This document shows positions 39,037 to 40,045 of a DNA stretch of 40,045 bases, one piece after another; the first letter of the stretch is position 1; every line of letters begins with the position of its first letter. The translations under genes and the position numbers were made by a program. The notes beneath the pieces were generated by a model. That model was given only the letters and a program-made list of their open reading frames with translations. It was not told the origin of the DNA and ran no database searches. The DNA is taken from NCBI GenBank assembly GCA_045545455.1, contig JAZQAY010000046.1, positions 1 to 40,045 of the forward strand, written 5' to 3'. This DNA is from RUG754 sp045545455 (GTDB taxonomy: Bacteria; Bacillota; Clostridia; Peptostreptococcales; Anaerovoracaceae).

Positions 39037-40011
39037 ATGACTAAAGACAGCGTGCTGGCCATCCTGGCCAGAGAAAAAAACTATGTCTCAGGAGAAGAGA
39101 TGAGCAGGGCCATCGGCGTGAGCCGTGCGGCAGTAAATGCTGCAGTTAAGGCTTTAAGGTCCGACGGCTACGAGATAGACTCCGTGACAAACAAGGGCTA
39201 CCTCCTTAAGAGCGGGCCCGATAATCTTTCCAATGGATCAGTGGGCGCACATCTGGATCAGCAAAGGATGGAAAGCGTCCTGGTGCTTGACAGCGTGGAC
39301 TCCACGAACAAGCGCTTAAGAGAAATGGCCTTCGACGGGGCTCCTGACGGCCAAGTGGTGATCGCGAATGCACAGACTTCCGGAAGAGGCCGCAGAGGAA
39401 GAAATTTCTTTTCTCCCAGGGATAAGGGTATATATTTCTCCTATCTGATAAAGCCCGACATGGCTCCTCAGGATGCGGTGACTCTGACAGCATGGACTGC
39501 CGTAGCCGCCATGAGAGCTATATCCAAAGTCTCAGGCTTCACCCCCGGCATCAAGTGGGTAAACGACCTGGTATCCGGCGGACGGAAACTCTGCGGGATC
39601 CTTACCGAGATGTCCGTGGAGAGCGAGACCGGAAGGATAGACAATATAATCATCGGAATAGGTATCAACATCAATAACGATAATTCAGACTTCCCGGATG
39701 AGATAAAGGATATAGCAACTTCAATAGCTCTCGAAGCAGGACATGCTGTGGACCGTTCAGAGCTTGCAGCTGCCCTTATCAGAGAGCTGGATGTTATGAG
39801 GGCTGACTGGCCGGATAAAAAGATTCCCTATCTTGAAGCCTACAGGCAGGCAGATATCACCTGCGGAAAAGAGATCATGGTCATTCAGGGCGGTAAGACA
39901 AGCCCCGCTGAAGCCCTTATGATAAACGATGATTTTTCACTGAAAGTAAAATTCTCCGACGGAAAGGTAAGCGATCTTTCCAGCGGAGAAGTCTCCCTTA
40001 AGATACTATAA
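39037..40011 (+). CDS. birA: Biotin-protein ligase and biotin operon repressor
   Basis: Bifunctional BirA: it makes biotinyl-AMP, attaches biotin to carboxylases and represses transcription as a dimer. The 324-residue product has an N-terminal winged helix (about 1-60, GEEMSRAIGVSRAAVNAAVKALRSDGYEID), the catalytic GRGRRGRNFFSP loop, IKWVNDLVSGGRKLCGIL (catalytic Lys) and GIGININN, followed by a C-terminal SH3-like domain (about 278-324). The ATG at 39037 begins the winged helix; upstream in-frame codons lie inside the operator region. No carboxylase genes are in the window. The last 34 bp (40012-40045) hold no further gene. Confidence 0.96.
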   Translation: MTKDSVLAILAREKNYVSGEEMSRAIGVSRAAVNAAVKALRSDGYEIDSVTNKGYLLKSGPDNLSNGSVGAHLDQQRMESVLVLDSVDSTNKRLREMAFDGAPDGQVVIANAQTSGRGRRGRNFFSPRDKGIYFSYLIKPDMAPQDAVTLTAWTAVAAMRAISKVSGFTPGIKWVNDLVSGGRKLCGILTEMSVESETGRIDNIIIGIGININNDNSDFPDEIKDIATSIALEAGHAVDRSELAAALIRELDVMRADWPDKKIPYLEAYRQADITCGKEIMVIQGGKTSPAEALMINDDFSLKVKFSDGKVSDLSSGEVSLKIL

Positions 40012-40045
40012 AGTCAAAACAGACCGGATCAATAAAGTGAACCGG

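Overview
The window reads as chromosomal DNA of a Gram-positive anaerobe of the class Clostridia. Supporting signs are a Phe-type T-box leader, a TelA/XpaC pair, an HU gene, a BirA/BioY pair, strong purine-rich Shine-Dalgarno sequences, TTG starts, TTGACA/TATAAT promoters and moderate G+C. I cannot place it below class level. Most genes are on the minus strand in long, tightly packed operons. There is no rRNA, tRNA, insertion sequence, prophage or CRISPR array.

Layout. 1-4.4 kb: lipid kinase, uracil-DNA glycosylase, Elp3-like radical SAM protein, flavodoxin and phosphofructokinase. 4.4-4.9 kb: a gene-free, AT-rich stretch holding an array of 37-bp inverted-repeat units at 50-bp pitch, just upstream of pfkA. 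4.9-9.8 kb: dnaE and a membrane-anchored EEP-family hydrolase. 9.8-16 kb: a KdpDE-like two-component system that runs directly into aroB and a single gene fusing chorismate synthase, chorismate mutase, shikimate dehydrogenase and shikimate kinase, followed by a small VapD-type toxin locus whose toxin gene is frameshifted. 16-23.8 kb: HU, then a likely eight-gene operon (PAP2 phosphatase, acyl-CoA ligase, CPCC zinc protein, small toxin-like membrane protein, XpaC, TelA, purine nucleoside phosphorylase, MFS transporter). 23.9-27.8 kb: a CRISPR-type CARF-nuclease relative (DUF1887/Card1-like) without CRISPR, coupled to tcdA, an M20 amidohydrolase and an alpha/beta hydrolase. 27.9-30.1 kb: a T-box leader with a probable Phe (TTC) specifier in front of a phenylacetate-CoA ligase and a double-ACT protein. 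30.1-38.2 kb: M29 aminopeptidase, orphan PTS IIC-like permease and ABC exporter; then trmO, msrA, an MFS transporter and an M42 aminopeptidase. 38.2-40 kb: divergent bioY and birA around a palindromic BirA-type operator.

Points most worth a second look: the phased inverted-repeat array upstream of pfkA; the four-domain shikimate/chorismate fusion co-located with a two-component system; the orphan CARF-nuclease with direct repeats in its promoter; the VapD-type locus; the CPCC/toxin-like pair buried in a lipid operon; and four genes whose -10 boxes end exactly 6 nt before the ATG, which suggests leaderless transcripts.
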